Origin: JACKFB01 sp041389525
GTDB taxonomy: Bacteria > Myxococcota_A > UBA9042 > PHBI01 > JACKFB01
Direction of reading: 5' to 3'
NCBI GenBank assembly: GCA_041389525.1
Contig: JAWKRR010000060.1
Location: 1-45,213 of the forward strand
Length of the DNA: 45,213 nt
A model generated the notes under the pieces. The model was not told where the DNA came from. It made no database searches and saw nothing but the letters and a program-made list of their open reading frames with translations. Below are positions 7,677-15,024 of this stretch, in pieces; the first letter of the stretch is position 1; each line of letters begins with the position of its first letter. A program made the translations under genes and the position numbers.

Positions 7677-9302
7677 TCAGGTGCCTGCGGGCGGCGGCGG
7701 CGCGGCGACGTGGTCGGCGCGGTCGATGAGGACGTGGGCCAGAAAGGGCCCGGGCGCGTCGAGCAGGCGGGAGACGACCTCGGCCTCTTGGGTGGCGCGG
7801 GAGGCTTGCATCGCCGGGATGCCGAAGCAGGCGGCGAGTCGAACGAAGTCGGGGCCTTCCCAGCGCGCAGACGGCTCGCCGGCCTCGCCGGCCGGGTCCT
7901 CCCACGGCGGGCGGCGGTGGCCGAGGCCGTGGTCGTCGAGCACCAGCATCTTCACGGGGATGTCGTAGTAGCGCAGCGTCGCCAGCTCATGCAGGTTGGC
8001 CAAGAACGAGCCGTCACCGGCGACGTTGACGACGCGGGCGTCCGGGCGCCCTAGCCAGGCCCCGATGGCGGCGGGCAGGCCGAAGCCCGAGGCTCCCGAG
8101 CGCGTGCCCTGCAAGAGCTGTTCGGGCCGCAGGTGCTGCCAGTGTTGGGCGACCCACACCTGGTGGGAGCCGGAGTCACAGGCCACGAACGTCGGGCCCT
8201 CGCAGGCCTCCGACAGGGTCTTCAGCAGGCGCGGGGCGTACACACCGCGCGCCGGCGAGTCGTAGCGCCAGCCCGTCACGGCGCGCTCGAAGAGGCAGGT
8301 GGAGCGCCACTCGGCGATGTTGAGGCCGGAGGTCAGCGCGCGCAGGGCCACCGCGGCGTCGCCTCGCACGCGGACGTCGGGCTCGCGGCCGTCGGAGCCG
8401 ACGCCGTCGACGCCGAGGCGCAGGATCTTGGCGTCGGCGGGCACGCGAAGGGCGGCGAGCCCGCCGCGGGTATCGTGGCAGTCGCCAACCGCGATCAGGA
8501 GGTCGGCGCCCTGCACGGCGCGGTCGGAGGCTCGGGCCCCGAATTCCCCGACAAGTCCTAGGAAATAGTCGTGGTTGCTCGGCAGGGTGCCCAGCCCCTT
8601 CAGCACCGCGACCGTCGGGACGCCGCCGGTCTCCACGAAGGTCTTCAGCGCGGCGACGTCGGCAGGGCTCGAGACGCCGGAGCCGGTGCAGACCACGGGG
8701 CGCCGCGCTGCGAGGATGAGGGCGCGGGCGGCCTCGATCCCTTCGGGGAGCTCGGTCTCTGGCGCGCGGGCCGTGGCGGAATCTGCGTCCGCGTCTGCGT
8801 CCGACGGCGAGACCGCGAAGGACGCGGGGAGCTCGACCAGCACGGGTCCGGGCCGGCCCGAGCGGGCCGTCTCGAAGGCCTCCTTCAGCGCTCGGGGGAG
8901 ATCGCTCGCCCGCTCGATATCGATGCACTTCTTGACGATGGCGCTGCTCATGGACACGACGTCCACCGCGTCCGCGGAGTCGTCGTCGGCTGACCGGTCG
9001 ACGAGCGCGACCACGGGCACTCCGTCCAGGTGGGCGTCGGCGAGGCCGGCCACCAGCCGGGTCGCGCCCTCGAAGCGGTTGCTGCCGCAGACTCCCACGC
9101 GCCCGGTCGCGCGGGCATAGCCCACCGCGGCCAAGGTCGCGCCGTAGGGATCGCGGAGCAGCACCGCGCGCGCCGAGGTGCCGTCCAGGCCACTGGCGAT
9201 GCGCAGGGCGACGGTGCCGGGGCAGCCGAATACGATGGGGGTGCCCTCGGCGAAGAGGGCGGCGCCGAGCCGCGCCACGCCGGTGCTGGGAGGGCTACTC
9301 AC
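7677..9302 (-). CDS. Acetolactate-synthase-like ThDP enzyme lacking the catalytic Glu
   Basis: 541-residue protein with the three domains of acetolactate-synthase/pyruvate-decarboxylase-type ThDP enzymes: N-terminal PYR domain (GVARLGAALFAEG, GYARATGRVGVCG), central domain (ADLLIAVGDCHDTRGG), and C-terminal PP domain (GASGFGLPAAIGAWLG, VAGDGSFLANLHELATL). Where the family has RHEQGA, this protein has RDPYGA, so the Glu that activates the ThDP aminopyrimidine is Pro52. The metal-binding motif begins GDGS but ends LDDHGLG rather than xNN. It could be a different chemistry or a non-catalytic relative; I would not call it IlvB. The start is taken as GTG 9300-9302 with GAGG 8 nt upstream; the open frame extends to 9533 but that part has no family similarity and runs into trmL. 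Confidence 0.85.
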   Translation of the reverse strand: MSSPPSTGVARLGAALFAEGTPIVFGCPGTVALRIASGLDGTSARAVLLRDPYGATLAAVGYARATGRVGVCGSNRFEGATRLVAGLADAHLDGVPVVALVDRSADDDSADAVDVVSMSSAIVKKCIDIERASDLPRALKEAFETARSGRPGPVLVELPASFAVSPSDADADADSATARAPETELPEGIEAARALILAARRPVVCTGSGVSSPADVAALKTFVETGGVPTVAVLKGLGTLPSNHDYFLGLVGEFGARASDRAVQGADLLIAVGDCHDTRGGLAALRVPADAKILRLGVDGVGSDGREPDVRVRGDAAVALRALTSGLNIAEWRSTCLFERAVTGWRYDSPARGVYAPRLLKTLSEACEGPTFVACDSGSHQVWVAQHWQHLRPEQLLQGTRSGASGFGLPAAIGAWLGRPDARVVNVAGDGSFLANLHELATLRYYDIPVKMLVLDDHGLGHRRPPWEDPAGEAGEPSARWEGPDFVRLAACFGIPAMQASRATQEAEVVSRLLDAPGPFLAHVLIDRADHVAAPPPPAGT

Positions 9303-9507
9303 GGATGGGACCTCGCGAAATGGCTGAGTCCCGTGAGGCGCGTCCCTGCTTGGGCGATGCCGCAGCGTCGATCCACCGGACTCTCCTGAGCCTTGGAGTG
9401 CGCGCGCCGAAAACGCGTTGACCGCTTGAGAGTAGTAGGTCCGGTCCTCGCCGCGCAACAACGCGCTCTCGAACCGCGCCCGGTGGGTCGACGCAAGCCC
9501 GCGGGCG
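9303..9507. other. Gap between trmL and the ThDP enzyme gene
   Basis: 205 nt with no convincing gene. The ThDP enzyme frame happens to stay open across it, but the translation is Arg/Ser-rich and unlike the family. No strong promoter or terminator was recognised. Confidence 0.5.
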
Positions 9508-9981
9508 CTACTCGCCACCCATCGCGAACCCACGGGTGCTCAGCGCGTCGTAGAGGACGATGCTGACGGCGTTCGCCAGGTTCAAGCTGCGCACGACGGG
9601 CAGAATCGGGATCGAGTAGGTGCGCTCGGTCTCTTTGGCGAGCAGGTCCGGCGGCAGCCCGTCCGCCTCGCGGCCGAAGACGAACCACGCGTCGCCCGTG
9701 GGCCGAAACGCGGTGTAGACCGCCTTGCCGTGGCTTGAGTAGAACGCGACCTGGTCGAGTCCTGCCGGCGCGAGGCACTCGTCGAGGGTCGCGTGTCGGT
9801 GCAGCAACACGTGCGGCCAGTAGTCGAGGCCCGCCCGCTTCAGGTAGCGGTCGGCCAGTGAGAACCCCAGCTCGCCGACGAGGTGGAGGTGGGTCGCCGT
9901 CGCGGCGCACAACCGCGAGATGCTCCCCGTGTTTTGAGGGATCTGCGGGTTGACGAGGACGACGTGCAGCTCAGCGCGCAA
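9508..9981 (-). CDS. trmL: tRNA (cytidine/uridine-34 2'-O)-methyltransferase TrmL
   Basis: SPOUT-class methyltransferase using SAM to methylate the 2'-OH of the wobble nucleotide in tRNA-Leu isoacceptors. Its 157 residues match the minimal YibK/TrmL length. Motifs: VLVNPQIPQNTGSISRLCAA at the N-terminus (family: P-x-IPxNTGnixR), GFSLADRYLKRAGLDY, FGREADGLP (motif 2) and IPILPVVRSLNLANAVSIVLYDA (motif 3, trefoil knot). The start is a TTG (9979-9981), 3 nt after the parA stop, with no good Shine-Dalgarno; the conserved N-terminus begins six residues later, so there is no room for a different start. Probably translated by reinitiation after parA. Confidence 0.95.
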   Translation of the reverse strand: MRAELHVVLVNPQIPQNTGSISRLCAATATHLHLVGELGFSLADRYLKRAGLDYWPHVLLHRHATLDECLAPAGLDQVAFYSSHGKAVYTAFRPTGDAWFVFGREADGLPPDLLAKETERTYSIPILPVVRSLNLANAVSIVLYDALSTRGFAMGGE

Positions 9982-9984
9982 TGG

Positions 9985-11058
9985 TCAGAGCTGGAAGCTC
10001 GGCTGCTGCGCCGACGCCTGCGTGGGCGCGGCCTTCACCAGCTCGCGCACCCGCTCGACCAGGATGCCGTAGTCCTCCGCGCCCGCGCTCTTCGCCGCGA
10101 ACTCGAAGATGGTCTGCTGCTTCGACGGCGCTTCCTTGAGGCGGGTGTTCACGCGGATGGGTGTGAGCACCTTGTCCTTGAAGTAGCGCTTGAGGGTACG
10201 AAGCACCTCGTGGCTGATGCGGTTTCGCACGTCGTAGAAGGTCGGCAGGACGCCCATCACCGTGATCGGGTGGCGCAACTGCTCCTGAACGGTCTTGAGC
10301 GTGCGCAGGATCTGCTTCACGCCGACCAGGGACAGGTAGTCGCAGGCGACCGGAATCAAGACGTTGTCCGCGAAGAAGAGCGCGTTCTGGTTGAGCAGGC
10401 TCAAGCTCGGGCCGCAGTCCAGGATGATGTAGTCGTAGGAGTCCAGCTCGCGCAGGCGGCTCTTCAGCACGCGGTAGGGGTGCTCGACGTGCGCGAGGTG
10501 CACCTCGACCTTGGCGAGCAGGCTGTCGGAGGGCAGCAGGTCCAGGTTCTCCCGGACGTTGACGATGACCTCTTCGGGCGCCGCGTTCTCAACCATCACA
10601 TGGTAGAGGTTGCGACCGCCCTCGCGACCGAAGCAGACGCCGACGTTGCCCTGCGAGTCCATGTCCACGATGAGCGTGCGCAGACCCGCCTGAGCGAGAC
10701 CGTGAGCCAAGCTGACCGTGGTCGTGGTCTTGCCGGTGCCGCCCTTCTGATTCATCACGGCGATCTTGTGGGCGCCGCGCCGCTCGCGCACCGCTTGGCG
10801 GACCGGGGCGTCCCGGCACTCCAGGGAGCAGTAGTAGGCCTGCTGTCCGCTCACGAAGGCCTGCTGGTAGGCGTACTTCAGCTCGAAGGACTTCGAGCAC
10901 GCCGTGCACTCTTTGGTGGCTTGGGAGAAGAGCGCTCGCTCGTGGCACACCTGCGAGCAGTAGTGCACATCCCCTGCGCTCGTCTGCTGGCGCTGGAACG
11001 CGAACCGAACCGCAAACTCCGAACCACACACCGAACAGCGCGACTGCTGTGCCGTCAT
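9985..11058 (-). CDS. ParA/Soj-family ATPase with tandem N-terminal zinc fingers
   Basis: 357 residues. The C-terminal part is a ParA/MinD-type ATPase: deviant Walker A NQKGGTGKTTTT (about 103-114), DMDSQGNVGVCFG (switch I region) and DYIILDCGPSLSLLNQNALFFAD (Walker B). Such ATPases move or position DNA, polar complexes or other cargo. Ahead of it are two almost identical Cys4 modules: C8-x2-C11-x22-C34-x3-C38 and C51-x2-C54-x22-C77-x3-C81 (ending HYCSQVCHE and YYCSLECR), like TRASH/FCS zinc fingers. No parB or parS-like palindrome is nearby, so chromosome partitioning is not implied. The ATG is preceded by GGGGAGGG 6 nt upstream; an upstream extension of 38 residues is rejected. trmL follows 3 nt downstream. 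Confidence 0.92.
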   Translation of the reverse strand: MTAQQSRCSVCGSEFAVRFAFQRQQTSAGDVHYCSQVCHERALFSQATKECTACSKSFELKYAYQQAFVSGQQAYYCSLECRDAPVRQAVRERRGAHKIAVMNQKGGTGKTTTTVSLAHGLAQAGLRTLIVDMDSQGNVGVCFGREGGRNLYHVMVENAAPEEVIVNVRENLDLLPSDSLLAKVEVHLAHVEHPYRVLKSRLRELDSYDYIILDCGPSLSLLNQNALFFADNVLIPVACDYLSLVGVKQILRTLKTVQEQLRHPITVMGVLPTFYDVRNRISHEVLRTLKRYFKDKVLTPIRVNTRLKEAPSKQQTIFEFAAKSAGAEDYGILVERVRELVKAAPTQASAQQPSFQL

Positions 11059-11130
11059 CGAACCCTCCCCAGACGCTCGCCAACCCGCTCTGGCTGAGCG
11101 GCGGCGAGACCTGCTGGTCGTGCGCCGTCG

Positions 11131-11172
11131 CCATATATGGCACACGATGTGGACACGGATCGTGTTTGTCAA
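11131..11172 (-). promoter_or_regulatory. Possible operator/promoter upstream of the parA-like gene
   Basis: An inverted repeat ACACGAT (11142-11148) / ATCGTGT (11159-11165) with a 10-nt spacer lies just downstream (minus strand) of a perfect TTGACA (11167-11172). It is followed by a perfect 10-bp palindrome CCATATATGG (11131-11140). No clear -10 falls 17 nt from TTGACA, so the promoter is uncertain; the symmetry suggests a repressor or autoregulatory site. The rest of the 244-nt gap (11059-11302) holds no gene I can support. Confidence 0.35.
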
Positions 11173-11302
11173 TCGCTGTGCGCGCGCAAAACGCCCGCTC
11201 GAGTCCAGCGCGCGGAGCCGATACGGACTCGCGGCGCGTCATCGGAGCCGCGCCGGGGGCCACGCTCCCGTCTGTGAGCCCCTTCGCCCCGCGCTCAATT
11301 CC

Positions 11303-12115
11303 CTAGAGGCGAATCCAGACGTCGACCACCGGATACACAGGCCACTGCTTGATATTTCCGCGGTGCTCGACCGTCACGCCCCCGCGTCCGGGGAGGCTGC
11401 GGACCGTGCCCTCGTCGACGATGAGGGCGAACTTGCCCATGGCCAGCCCCACGCCCAGATGCACCGCACCCCACGCGTGGGCGTACATCAACTGAAGGGA
11501 GCTGCGGCTGGTCGCGGAGCTCCCCGCCCAAGGGTGGATGTTCGTCGCGCCGTGCAGCATCAGCAGGTTGTCGGCGTTGATCAGATAGAGAGCGGAGGCG
11601 TGCAGCTCGAGCAAGAAGAGCTCGGGGCGCAAGTTCAGAAAATCCAAGGCGGGGCCAGCGCCCGCTGACAGCATGAGCCCCTTGGTGACCTCCACGCTGA
11701 CGGTGCCGGTGAGCTGCAGCGTGCCCGGAAACCCGCAACCGTGGCAGGCCCCGTCGTCGACGACGCGCAGCCCCTCACGGTTGACCCGGTCGAGAAAAGA
11801 CCAGGTCGCGCCTACGTCTATGGAGCCCGTCACACGCCGCGACTTGCTGACCCGCCACCGCGCCGAGAGGTGCGGGGTCAGGACCAGCAACAGGATGGGA
11901 TGTAGCGCGAGCTGGACGCTGTCGCTCACCCCGTACTGCAGCGGCGAGAAGATACCGACCTCAAGCTCGCCCTGATCAAGGGTGTGCGCCGTGCCGTAGA
12001 TCAGGTCGGCGCGGTTGGTCCACGACGCCTCGGCGTGCGGGCACAGTGCCGAGACCAGCGCGAGCGCCAGCGCACACGACGTTCCAAGGACCCGGCGATG
12101 GCAGGCGGTCACCAC
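11303..12115 (-). CDS. Predicted outer-membrane/exported protein, unknown function
   Basis: About 270 residues. A signal peptide is likely (CHRRVLGTSCALALALVSA, then AEAS). The mature part is rich in alternating hydrophobic/polar stretches typical of a small beta-barrel: LDQGELEVGIFSPLQYGVSD, LALHPILLLVLTPHLSARWR, GSIDVGATWSFLDR, LMLSAGAGPALDFLNLR. A CHGCGF pair of cysteines lies mid-protein. The start is uncertain: two adjacent in-frame GTG codons (12113-12115 and 12110-12112) fit the signal peptide, but neither has a Shine-Dalgarno; the frame is open further upstream with Arg-rich nonsense. It lies 127 nt after the ComEA-like gene on the same strand and may share its sigma-54 promoter. Family not recognised. 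Confidence 0.75.
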   Translation of the reverse strand: MVTACHRRVLGTSCALALALVSALCPHAEASWTNRADLIYGTAHTLDQGELEVGIFSPLQYGVSDSVQLALHPILLLVLTPHLSARWRVSKSRRVTGSIDVGATWSFLDRVNREGLRVVDDGACHGCGFPGTLQLTGTVSVEVTKGLMLSAGAGPALDFLNLRPELFLLELHASALYLINADNLLMLHGATNIHPWAGSSATSRSSLQLMYAHAWGAVHLGVGLAMGKFALIVDEGTVRSLPGRGGVTVEHRGNIKQWPVYPVVDVWIRL

Positions 12116-12242
12116 GGACGCATGACTATCAGACGCTCCGTTCCGCGACCATTCCCGCCATCGCCATCGCCTTCGGCACCTCCGCCCGCCGAGGTCGGCG
12201 CCGGCACCCCAGCGGGACCGGCGCCGGCGCTCACCCCCGGAC

Positions 12243-12662
12243 CTACTCCGACTCCGCCGAGTCACCGCCACCCGTCCCCGACTCCGCGGGCGTTTGGCGC
12301 GGCAGCACGAGCTTTCGAGTCAGGGTGGTCGGACCCGCGATGGTCAGCCACGGGCTCAGCCGCCGCACGCTCTTCAGGCCGATGCCTTTGACGCGAGCCA
12401 GCTCGACCGTCCGCTTGAAGGGGGTCCGGCTGCGGTAGTCGACGATGCGCTCGGCCAGGCTGGGGCCGACGCGCGGCAGACGCATGAGCTCGGCGAGGCC
12501 GGCGGTGTTGATGTTGACGACGCCTTCGGCCGTCGTGGACGGCTGAGCGCTCGGGACCGGCGGCGACTTCGGGCGGGCCGAGGCGACGCTGGGCATGGCG
12601 AAGGCGAGGAAGAGGACAGCCGCGAGGGCCGAGAGAGACGAACGAAACGCGAACTTGGACAT
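12243..12662 (-). CDS. ComEA-like secreted helix-hairpin-helix protein
   Basis: 139 residues: signal peptide MSKFAFRSSLSALAAVLFLA...ASA (about 29 residues), a Pro/Ser linker, then a ComEA-type double HhH domain: VVNINTAGLAELMRLPRVGP, SLAERIVDYRSRTPFKRTVE, LARVKGIGLKSVRRLSPWLT. In competent bacteria periplasmic ComEA binds incoming double-stranded DNA and ratchets it through the outer membrane. That is the family role and is inferred here. An acidic/Gly-rich tail follows. ATG with GGAGGTCTCGATC upstream (GGAGG, 8 nt). Upstream lie a sigma-54 -24/-12 element, an IHF-like site and four 21-bp repeats, so expression is probably activator-dependent. Alternatively the protein could have a structural role unrelated to DNA uptake. 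Confidence 0.9.
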   Translation of the reverse strand: MSKFAFRSSLSALAAVLFLAFAMPSVASARPKSPPVPSAQPSTTAEGVVNINTAGLAELMRLPRVGPSLAERIVDYRSRTPFKRTVELARVKGIGLKSVRRLSPWLTIAGPTTLTRKLVLPRQTPAESGTGGGDSAESE

Positions 12663-12729
12663 GATCGAGACCTCCTGGCGGCGATGAATGCACCGGCCCG
12701 GCCGCCACGGCTCCGGCCCTGGCTCACAG

Positions 12730-12746
12730 AGCACAGGCCGTGCCAA
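12730..12746 (-). promoter_or_regulatory. Sigma-54 (-24/-12) promoter of the ComEA-like gene
   Basis: Minus strand reads TTGGCACGGCCTGTGCT. Against the sigma-54 consensus YTGGCACG-N4-TTGCW, twelve of the thirteen defined positions match; only the first T of TTGC is G. The spacing between GG and GC is correct. Predicted start of transcription is near 12720, giving a leader of about 58 nt ahead of the ATG at 12662. Confidence 0.75.
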
Positions 12747-12751
12747 GAGGT

Positions 12752-12764
12752 TAAGTTCTTGAAA
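12752..12764 (-). promoter_or_regulatory. IHF-like site between enhancer repeats and sigma-54 promoter
   Basis: Minus strand TTTCAAGAACTTA fits the IHF consensus WATCAANNNNTTR at all defined positions but one. It sits in an AT-rich patch unusual for this GC-rich window, about 32-44 nt upstream of the predicted start, where IHF commonly bends DNA at sigma-54 promoters. Confidence 0.45.
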
Positions 12765-12807
12765 TTAAACGCGTCGCATCCCACGTCTCCGCCGCCGTGG
12801 AACAGCC

Positions 12808-12891
12808 ACCTGTCCCACCCGAGGCTTCAACCGTCCCATCGCGGCCGAAACCTGTCCCATCGCCCGCGCCAACTGTCCCATCGCCAGGCGC
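12808..12891 (-). repeat. Four 21-bp direct repeats, probable enhancer-binding-protein sites
   Basis: The hexamer GTCCCA recurs at 12812, 12833, 12854 and 12875, exactly 21 bp apart each time. The surrounding bases are conserved (plus-strand form about AACTGTCCCATCGC; minus-strand core TGGGACAG). Twenty-one bp is two helical turns, so all copies face the same side of the DNA. They lie about 88-171 bp upstream of the predicted sigma-54 start. The 307-nt gap 12663-12969 that holds them shows no supportable gene. Confidence 0.7.
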
Positions 12892-12969
12892 GGCGGCATC
12901 GCGGCGGCGTCGCCTCGCCCCGATGCGCCCAGTGATCGGCCAAGGCAGAAAACCGAGGCGCCGGCTGGC

Positions 12970-13281
12970 TTAATGAAGGATGGAGCCCGGATCGTCCGGG
13001 CCAGCGGGGCCCGTCTTGATGGCGCCAAACTTCTCCTCGTACATCGCGAGGTTCTGTCCCAAGGCCTGATGCAGGAAGCGCGCGTGCGTCGGCGTCAGTA
13101 TCAGCCGGGACCGCACCGTGGCCTTGCGGCTCTGCGGCGGCAGGAAGAGCGCGTCGAGCACGAACTCGCTCTGCGTATGGAAGATGCGCGCCATGTTGAC
13201 GTAGCTGCCCAGCGCTAGCGCGTCGTCGAGCACGACGTCGATCTGAACGCGCGTGGGTTTGGGCTCCGTATCGTCCGCCAT
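12970..13281 (-). CDS. DUF3467-family protein
   Basis: 103 residues, no signal peptide or membrane segment, so cytoplasmic. The pattern RVQIDVVLDDALALGSYVNM, ARIFHTQSEFVLDALFLPP and RSRLILTPTHARFLHQALGQ, followed by YEEKFG, matches the DUF3467 family, small proteins of unknown function related in form to phage/late-embryogenesis-type folds. ATG with GGCGGAG about 6 nt upstream. It is divergent from glpK, and both genes carry the same 12-bp sequence (CACGAGGCGGAG) exactly six bases before their start codons. Function unknown. Confidence 0.88.
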   Translation of the reverse strand: MADDTEPKPTRVQIDVVLDDALALGSYVNMARIFHTQSEFVLDALFLPPQSRKATVRSRLILTPTHARFLHQALGQNLAMYEEKFGAIKTGPAGPDDPGSILH

Positions 13282-13287
13282 GATCTG

Positions 13288-13376
13288 CTCCGCCTCGTGG
13301 GAATCGCGCCGAACCGCCGGCTACGTTGACAGGAGCCGAGTGCGGAGTCGAGTCTCCTGGGCCTCACGAGGCGGAG
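13288..13376. repeat. Perfect 12-bp inverted repeat spanning the DUF3467/glpK divergent region
   Basis: CTCCGCCTCGTG (13288-13299) and CACGAGGCGGAG (13365-13376) are perfect reverse complements. On each side the repeat ends six bases before a start codon and contains the likely Shine-Dalgarno of that gene. A TTGACA at 13326-13331 lies between the arms and may be part of the glpK promoter, though no good -10 follows. Confidence 0.55.
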
Positions 13377-13382
13377 GCGGGC

Positions 13383-14885
13383 ATGGCTTCACACGACGGC
13401 GTCGTATTGGCGATCGACCAGGGAACGACGGGCTCGACGGCCCTTATCATCGGGAAGGACCTGCAGGTTCTGGCCCGCGCGAACACCGAGTTTCGGCAGA
13501 TCTACCCCGAGCCCGGCTGGGTCGAGCACGCGCCCGAGGAGATCTGGTCCAGCGTGCGAGACAGCGTGCGCCGCGCCCTGGCCGCCGCAGGTGTCGACAG
13601 CAGCGACATCCGCGCCATCGGCATCACCAACCAACGCGAGACCTCGCTTTTCTGGGACCGCGCGACCGGAGAGGCCATCCACCACGCCATCGTCTGGCAG
13701 TGCCGCCGCACAGCGGGCACCTGCCAGCGTCTGCGCGAAGCCGGCCACCAAGACCGCGTCCGAGCGCTCACCGGCCTCGTCCTCGACCCGTACTTCTCGG
13801 CGACGAAGGCCGCGTGGACCCTCGACCACGTCGACGGCGCCCGCGCCCGCGCCGAGCGCGGCGAGCTCGCATTCGGGACCATCGACACCTTCCTGCTCTG
13901 GCGACTCACCGGCGGCGCGGTCCACGCCACCGACGTCTCCAATGCCAGCCGCACGCTGCTGCTCGACATCCACAAGGTCGCCTGGGACCCAGGCTTGCTC
14001 GAGCTCTTCCGTGTGCCCGCGGCGGTCCTGCCCGAAGTCCGTAGCTCCTCAGAGGTCTACGGCCACACCGCGGGCCTCGACTTCCTGCCCGACGGGATCC
14101 CCGTGGCGGGCATCGCCGGCGACCAGCAAGCCGCCCTCTTCGGGCAGGCCTGCTACCACGCCGGCGACGCCAAGTGCACTTACGGCACCGGCGCGTTCGT
14201 GCTGATGAACACTGGCACCAAAGTCCCCCGCAGCGAGCGCGGCCTGCTCTCGACCATCGCCTGGCGCCTCGGCGCCGGGCCGACGACCTACGCCATCGAG
14301 GGCTCGGTCTTCATCGCGGGCGCGGCCGTCCAGTGGTTGCGCGACGCGATGCAGGTCATCGACACCTCGCCCGACGTCGAGGCCCTCGCCCGCTCGGTGT
14401 CGGACAGCGGCGGCGTGGTCGTGGTGCCGGCCTTCGCCGGCTTGGGCGCGCCTCACTGGGACGCCGAGGCCCGCGGCGCCGTGCTCGGCCTGACCCGCGG
14501 CAGCGGGCGTGGGCATCTGGCCCGCGCCACCCTTGAGTCCATCGCCCAGCAAGTCGCTGACGTGGTCGAGGCGATGAGCGCAGACGCCGGCCGCGCCCTG
14601 ACCGGACTGCGCGTGGACGGCGGCGCGGCGGCCAACGATCTCCTGATGCAGATGCAGGCCGATCTGCTGGGTTCCGACGTGGTGCGCTCGGCCGTCTTGG
14701 AGACCACCGGCCTCGGCGCGGCCTTCCTGGCGGGTATCGGCGCCGGCTTCTGGCGCGACCCCGACGAGGTGGCGGCCCGGTGGCGCTCCGACGCCCAGTT
14801 TCAGCCGTCCATCGGCGCGACCGACCGCGAGAGTCGCCGCCGCCGCTGGCGCTCCGCGGTCGACCGGGTCCGCGGGCCCCTCTAA
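13383..14885 (+). CDS. glpK: Glycerol kinase (GlpK)
   Basis: ATP-dependent phosphorylation of glycerol to sn-glycerol 3-phosphate in the cytoplasm. 500 residues, the normal FGGY-family length. Motifs: phosphate-binding AIDQGTTGSTALI (about 10-22), GITNQRETSLFWDRATGEAIH, VWQCRRTAGTC, ATDVSNASRTLLLDIH, GIAGDQQAALFGQACYHAGD, YGTGAFVLMNTG, and LRVDGGAAANDLLMQMQADLLG near the C-terminus. The ATG at 13383 has GGAGG 7-8 nt upstream; an extension of the frame to 13326 has no family similarity. No glpD, glpF or regulator lies beside it. It is divergent from the DUF3467 gene and 290 nt ahead of rho. Confidence 0.97.
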   Translation: MASHDGVVLAIDQGTTGSTALIIGKDLQVLARANTEFRQIYPEPGWVEHAPEEIWSSVRDSVRRALAAAGVDSSDIRAIGITNQRETSLFWDRATGEAIHHAIVWQCRRTAGTCQRLREAGHQDRVRALTGLVLDPYFSATKAAWTLDHVDGARARAERGELAFGTIDTFLLWRLTGGAVHATDVSNASRTLLLDIHKVAWDPGLLELFRVPAAVLPEVRSSSEVYGHTAGLDFLPDGIPVAGIAGDQQAALFGQACYHAGDAKCTYGTGAFVLMNTGTKVPRSERGLLSTIAWRLGAGPTTYAIEGSVFIAGAAVQWLRDAMQVIDTSPDVEALARSVSDSGGVVVVPAFAGLGAPHWDAEARGAVLGLTRGSGRGHLARATLESIAQQVADVVEAMSADAGRALTGLRVDGGAAANDLLMQMQADLLGSDVVRSAVLETTGLGAAFLAGIGAGFWRDPDEVAARWRSDAQFQPSIGATDRESRRRRWRSAVDRVRGPL

Positions 14886-15024
14886 GTCATCCGCGGCGCC
14901 GCAAAGCCCGCTGGACACACGCCGCGTCCTGCGTATCGTGCGCGGAATTCGCCGCGAACGCGCCATAGACCGGACTCAGGTGTGACTGTCCGGCAACGTC
15001 TGGCGTAGTGTGTGTCAGTTCCAA

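Noticed and set aside
5842..7905. Open frame of 687 codons on the minus strand across the multihaem cytochrome gene
   Set aside because: The plus strand carries signal peptide, lipobox and four CXXCH motifs; the antisense translation is Arg/Pro/Leu-rich with no domain. High GC leaves such antisense frames open.
9303..9533. 77-residue N-terminal extension of the ThDP enzyme
   Set aside because: It overlaps trmL, has no family similarity, and a GTG with a good Shine-Dalgarno lies where the conserved PYR domain begins.
12765..13028. Small minus-strand frame with a seven-residue 'AMGQ' repeat
   Set aside because: The heptad is simply the 21-bp DNA repeat read in a frame; it overlaps the DUF3467 gene end and has no ribosome-binding site. 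A regulatory explanation fits better.
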